Positions 4,772-6,238 of a stretch of 6,238 nucleotides of DNA are shown in pieces. The stretch's first letter is position 1; the number at the start of each line of letters is the position of its first letter. The notes under the pieces are model-generated. The model saw only the letters and a program-made list of their open reading frames with translations. It had not been told where the DNA came from and did no database searches. The DNA lies in assembly GCA_903913345.1 (NCBI GenBank), contig CAIWLA010000008.1:1-6238 (forward strand), given 5' to 3'. The position numbers and the translations under genes were made by a program. The stretch comes from an uncultured Magnetococcales bacterium (lineage in GTDB: Bacteria; Pseudomonadota; Magnetococcia; Magnetococcales; Magnetaquicoccaceae).

Positions 4772-5277
4772 CGCCGCGCCTGCAACCGGTTGGCGGCAAT
4801 CTGGAGGGCAGAGACCAAAGCATGCAGCTCCGCACCCGTCAGAAACTCCAGCACGACATCGCCTTTTTGCGCCTGGAACATGTTCCTGGCCACGCCCCGC
4901 ACATAGCCCCAGTTCCACTTGTGGGCGCAGATCAGCGCGTACAGCTTGCGATACATGGCATTTTTGTCGGGATTGTTCCAGTTGCTTGGCCGTTTCATCC
5001 AGCTGGAGAGGGGCAATGCCGGTTTCAAGCCCCTCTTTCCCTCCGGGAAGACAGCCGGGGATGGGGCGTTCCTGGGTGCGGTTGGTTGCCACCCCAGGCG
5101 CACAAAATCAGCCAACACCCGCACCATCTCCCTCTGGTCCATCTCGCGGGTGGACTCCTTGCCAGTGCTGCCAAACAACAGGGCGCGGTACTCATCATCG
5201 GTCATCCCCATCTGCTTTTGAGCGATGTGGATGCGCGCCCGCAGGCCGGGCAATGGATTTTTGGCGGCAACGGCCAT
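4768..5277 (-). CDS. gemA: Mu gp16/GemA-like protein (DUF1018)
   Basis: A 169-residue protein of the phage gp16/GemA family. The signature is near the N-terminus: LRARIHIAQKQMGMTDDEYRALLFG, residues about 11-35, shown here in part as IHIAQKQMGMTDDEYRALL. A variable Pro-rich linker at about 63-85 is followed by a conserved C-terminal region with MYRKLYALI and WNWGYVRGVAR. GemA in Mu affects host gene expression and DNA supercoiling, and is encoded just before mor, exactly as here. ATG at 5277 has AAGGAG eight bases upstream. The stop overlaps the mor-like GTG start. Confidence 0.9.
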   Translation of the reverse strand: MAVAAKNPLPGLRARIHIAQKQMGMTDDEYRALLFGSTGKESTREMDQREMVRVLADFVRLGWQPTAPRNAPSPAVFPEGKRGLKPALPLSSWMKRPSNWNNPDKNAMYRKLYALICAHKWNWGYVRGVARNMFQAQKGDVVLEFLTGAELHALVSALQIAANRLQARR

Positions 5278-5281
5278 CGCA

Positions 5282-5416
5282 TCAACTCCTTTTGAACCCG
5301 TGCGGCGGCTGGTTGCGCCGACGGTGGAAAAACCGAATCAAACCAAACATGGCCAGCCAGGCCAGCAGGTAGAGGCCAAGGGCGACCCAGGGGGTGATGT
5401 GATGGTAAATGGCCAT
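5282..5416 (-). CDS. Small single-pass membrane peptide
   Basis: A 44-residue ORF exactly fills the space between gam and the gp16-like gene. It starts with MAIYHHITPWVALGLYLLAW, continues with a hydrophobic LAMFGLIRFF and ends in a basic tail (HRRRNQPPHGFKRS). This gives one transmembrane helix (about residues 8-28) with a positive-inside cytoplasmic end. AGGAGG lies nine bases before ATG 5416. The alternative ATG at 5421 is in another frame, too close to that site, and gives a non-hydrophobic product. The gene begins two bases after the gam stop and ends 4 nt before the gp16 start, and its last codons contain the gp16 ribosome binding site. Its function is unknown. Confidence 0.68.
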   Translation of the reverse strand: MAIYHHITPWVALGLYLLAWLAMFGLIRFFHRRRNQPPHGFKRS

Positions 5417-5417
5417 A

Positions 5418-5948
5418 TCATGCCACCTCCTCGAGCCTGGTCTCGAACGGCGTCACGACAAAATCCTCTCCCTGTTTGATGGTGATCCCCGGAATCCCGG
5501 CAATCGCCTCCGGCTCGGCCAGAATCGCCTCCTTGTTGACCTCCTCCTTGATCCGAATAAAGCGGGTCAACCCGCGTTGCTTCAGGGCATCCAGGACCAT
5601 CTCCTGGACCCGCAACGCAACGCTGGGGGGCCGCATCCGCCAATTGACCATACCGGAGGGGAAATTATGAAACTTCACCTTGCCTTGAAGGGTCAGGCTC
5701 TCCCGGTTCGGCTCACACCAGGCCTGAACCCCCTGCTGAAGCTGGCGAATCTCCTCCTCCAGAGGCTCCAGACGGCCCTTGTGCTCCTGACTGACGAGGG
5801 CCATCTTTTCATCTTTGTCGGTGTGGACCCGGATCCGCTCCCGTTGCAGGACGCCGATCCGGGCAATGGCCCGATCCACCTCATCCCGTGACTGCGGTAC
5901 CGGGAAGGTGGGGGCGTTGGATTTGACTTTTTGTCTGGCTGTGGCCAT
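5418..5948 (-). CDS. gam: Mu Gam-type host-nuclease inhibitor (dsDNA end-binding protein)
   Basis: A 176-residue homologue of Mu Gam, a Ku-like dimer that binds the ends of linear double-stranded DNA and shields them from exonucleases such as RecBCD. Matches run along the whole length: VPQSRDEVDRAIARIGVLQR, a long coiled-coil helix (about 30-75), QGVQAWCEPNRESLT, GKVKFHNFPSG, WRMRPPSVALR, LTRFIRIKEEVNKEAIL and AIAGIPGITIKQGEDF near the C-terminus. The length is close to the 174 residues of Mu Gam. ATG at 5948 is chosen over an upstream in-frame start at 6050 because AAGGAG lies nine bases before it and homology begins here. That ribosome binding site overlaps the stop of the preceding gene (TAAGGAG). 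Confidence 0.96.
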   Translation of the reverse strand: MATARQKVKSNAPTFPVPQSRDEVDRAIARIGVLQRERIRVHTDKDEKMALVSQEHKGRLEPLEEEIRQLQQGVQAWCEPNRESLTLQGKVKFHNFPSGMVNWRMRPPSVALRVQEMVLDALKQRGLTRFIRIKEEVNKEAILAEPEAIAGIPGITIKQGEDFVVTPFETRLEEVA

Positions 5949-5961
5949 GGGTTGCTGCTCC

Positions 5962-6238
5962 TTACTGGAAAATGAGGGGGTAAACGGCGTTGGAATTGGG
6001 GTCAAAAACTTGTTTTTTGGTCGGTTGGTAAATGGGTGCCCTGGGTCCAACGTTATCGAGGATCATCCAGACGACAAATCCGTTGCTGGTGGGGGAACTC
6101 CCCCGGACGCGACGGTGCGATTGGGTCAAAATACCGGCCTTGCACAGGGCGTTGAAATAGGTCAACAGATTGGTTCCCGGAGATTTTTCCTCGCCCTCCA
6201 GGACCAGGTTCAGGATGTTCCCCAAGGTTGACTTGCTC
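5962..6238 (-). CDS. Winged-helix-like early phage protein (partial, N-terminus beyond window)
   Basis: The C-terminal 91 codons of a gene entering from the right edge. The frame is open to the window end (the first visible residues are SKSTLGNILN), so the apparent TTG start at 6225 is not needed. The pattern of a helix LLTYFNALCKAGIL, then a basic GSSPTSNGFVVWMIL segment, then LGP-like VGPRAPIY and FDPNSNAVYP, resembles small winged-helix-like proteins encoded before gam in other Mu-like phages. I cannot give a named family with confidence. It probably belongs to the early operon with gam, because its stop codon is part of the gam ribosome binding site. Confidence 0.7.
   Translation of the reverse strand, partial: SKSTLGNILNLVLEGEEKSPGTNLLTYFNALCKAGILTQSHRRVRGSSPTSNGFVVWMILDNVGPRAPIYQPTKKQVFDPNSNAVYPLIFQ

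Overview
This window is a segment of a Mu-like (transposable) prophage. Every gene I can support lies on the minus strand, so the phage reads from high to low coordinates. Anchors are a Mu Gam-type protein, a gp16/GemA (DUF1018) protein, a Mor/C-family activator, a GH24 endolysin, a DUF1804 small terminase and a large terminase that runs off the left edge. GC-rich DNA, tight ATGA/TGATG gene junctions and the protein families suggest a proteobacterial host. The sequence does not let me name a genus, and no attachment site or phage end is visible.

Layout in reading order: (1) end of the early region (6238-4356): a partial winged-helix-like protein, gam, a 44-residue membrane peptide, gemA-like gp16, and a mor-like activator whose frame is broken near 4613-4625. 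(2) A control island (about 4354-3016): a leader carrying what looks like a C4-type antisense RNA with duplicated target sites, then a Rha-family gene with two Rha-like domains, then a small coupled gene. (3) A lysis cassette (2866-1547): a small protein with a hydrophobic N-terminus, a holin candidate, a GH24 endolysin, and a small coiled-coil/transmembrane protein. (4) The start of the packaging module (1547-1): DUF1804 small terminase and large terminase.

The most notable part is the leader of rha (4053-4293). An 88-nt element closed by an 11-bp perfect inverted repeat contains two short segments, CCTTGTGT and GGTTTCGAA on the minus strand. Their exact complements occur twice, in matching antiparallel order: once upstream of the element and once downstream, where the second complement overlaps the rha Shine-Dalgarno. 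This is the architecture of the P1/P7 C4 and P4 CI immunity RNAs, here placed over a Rha gene inside a Mu-like phage. A weak terminator and a competing hairpin next to the upstream target suggest transcriptional attenuation as well. The broken mor gene suggests the prophage may be unable to turn on its own middle/late genes, unless the break is a sequencing error or is bypassed by frameshifting.
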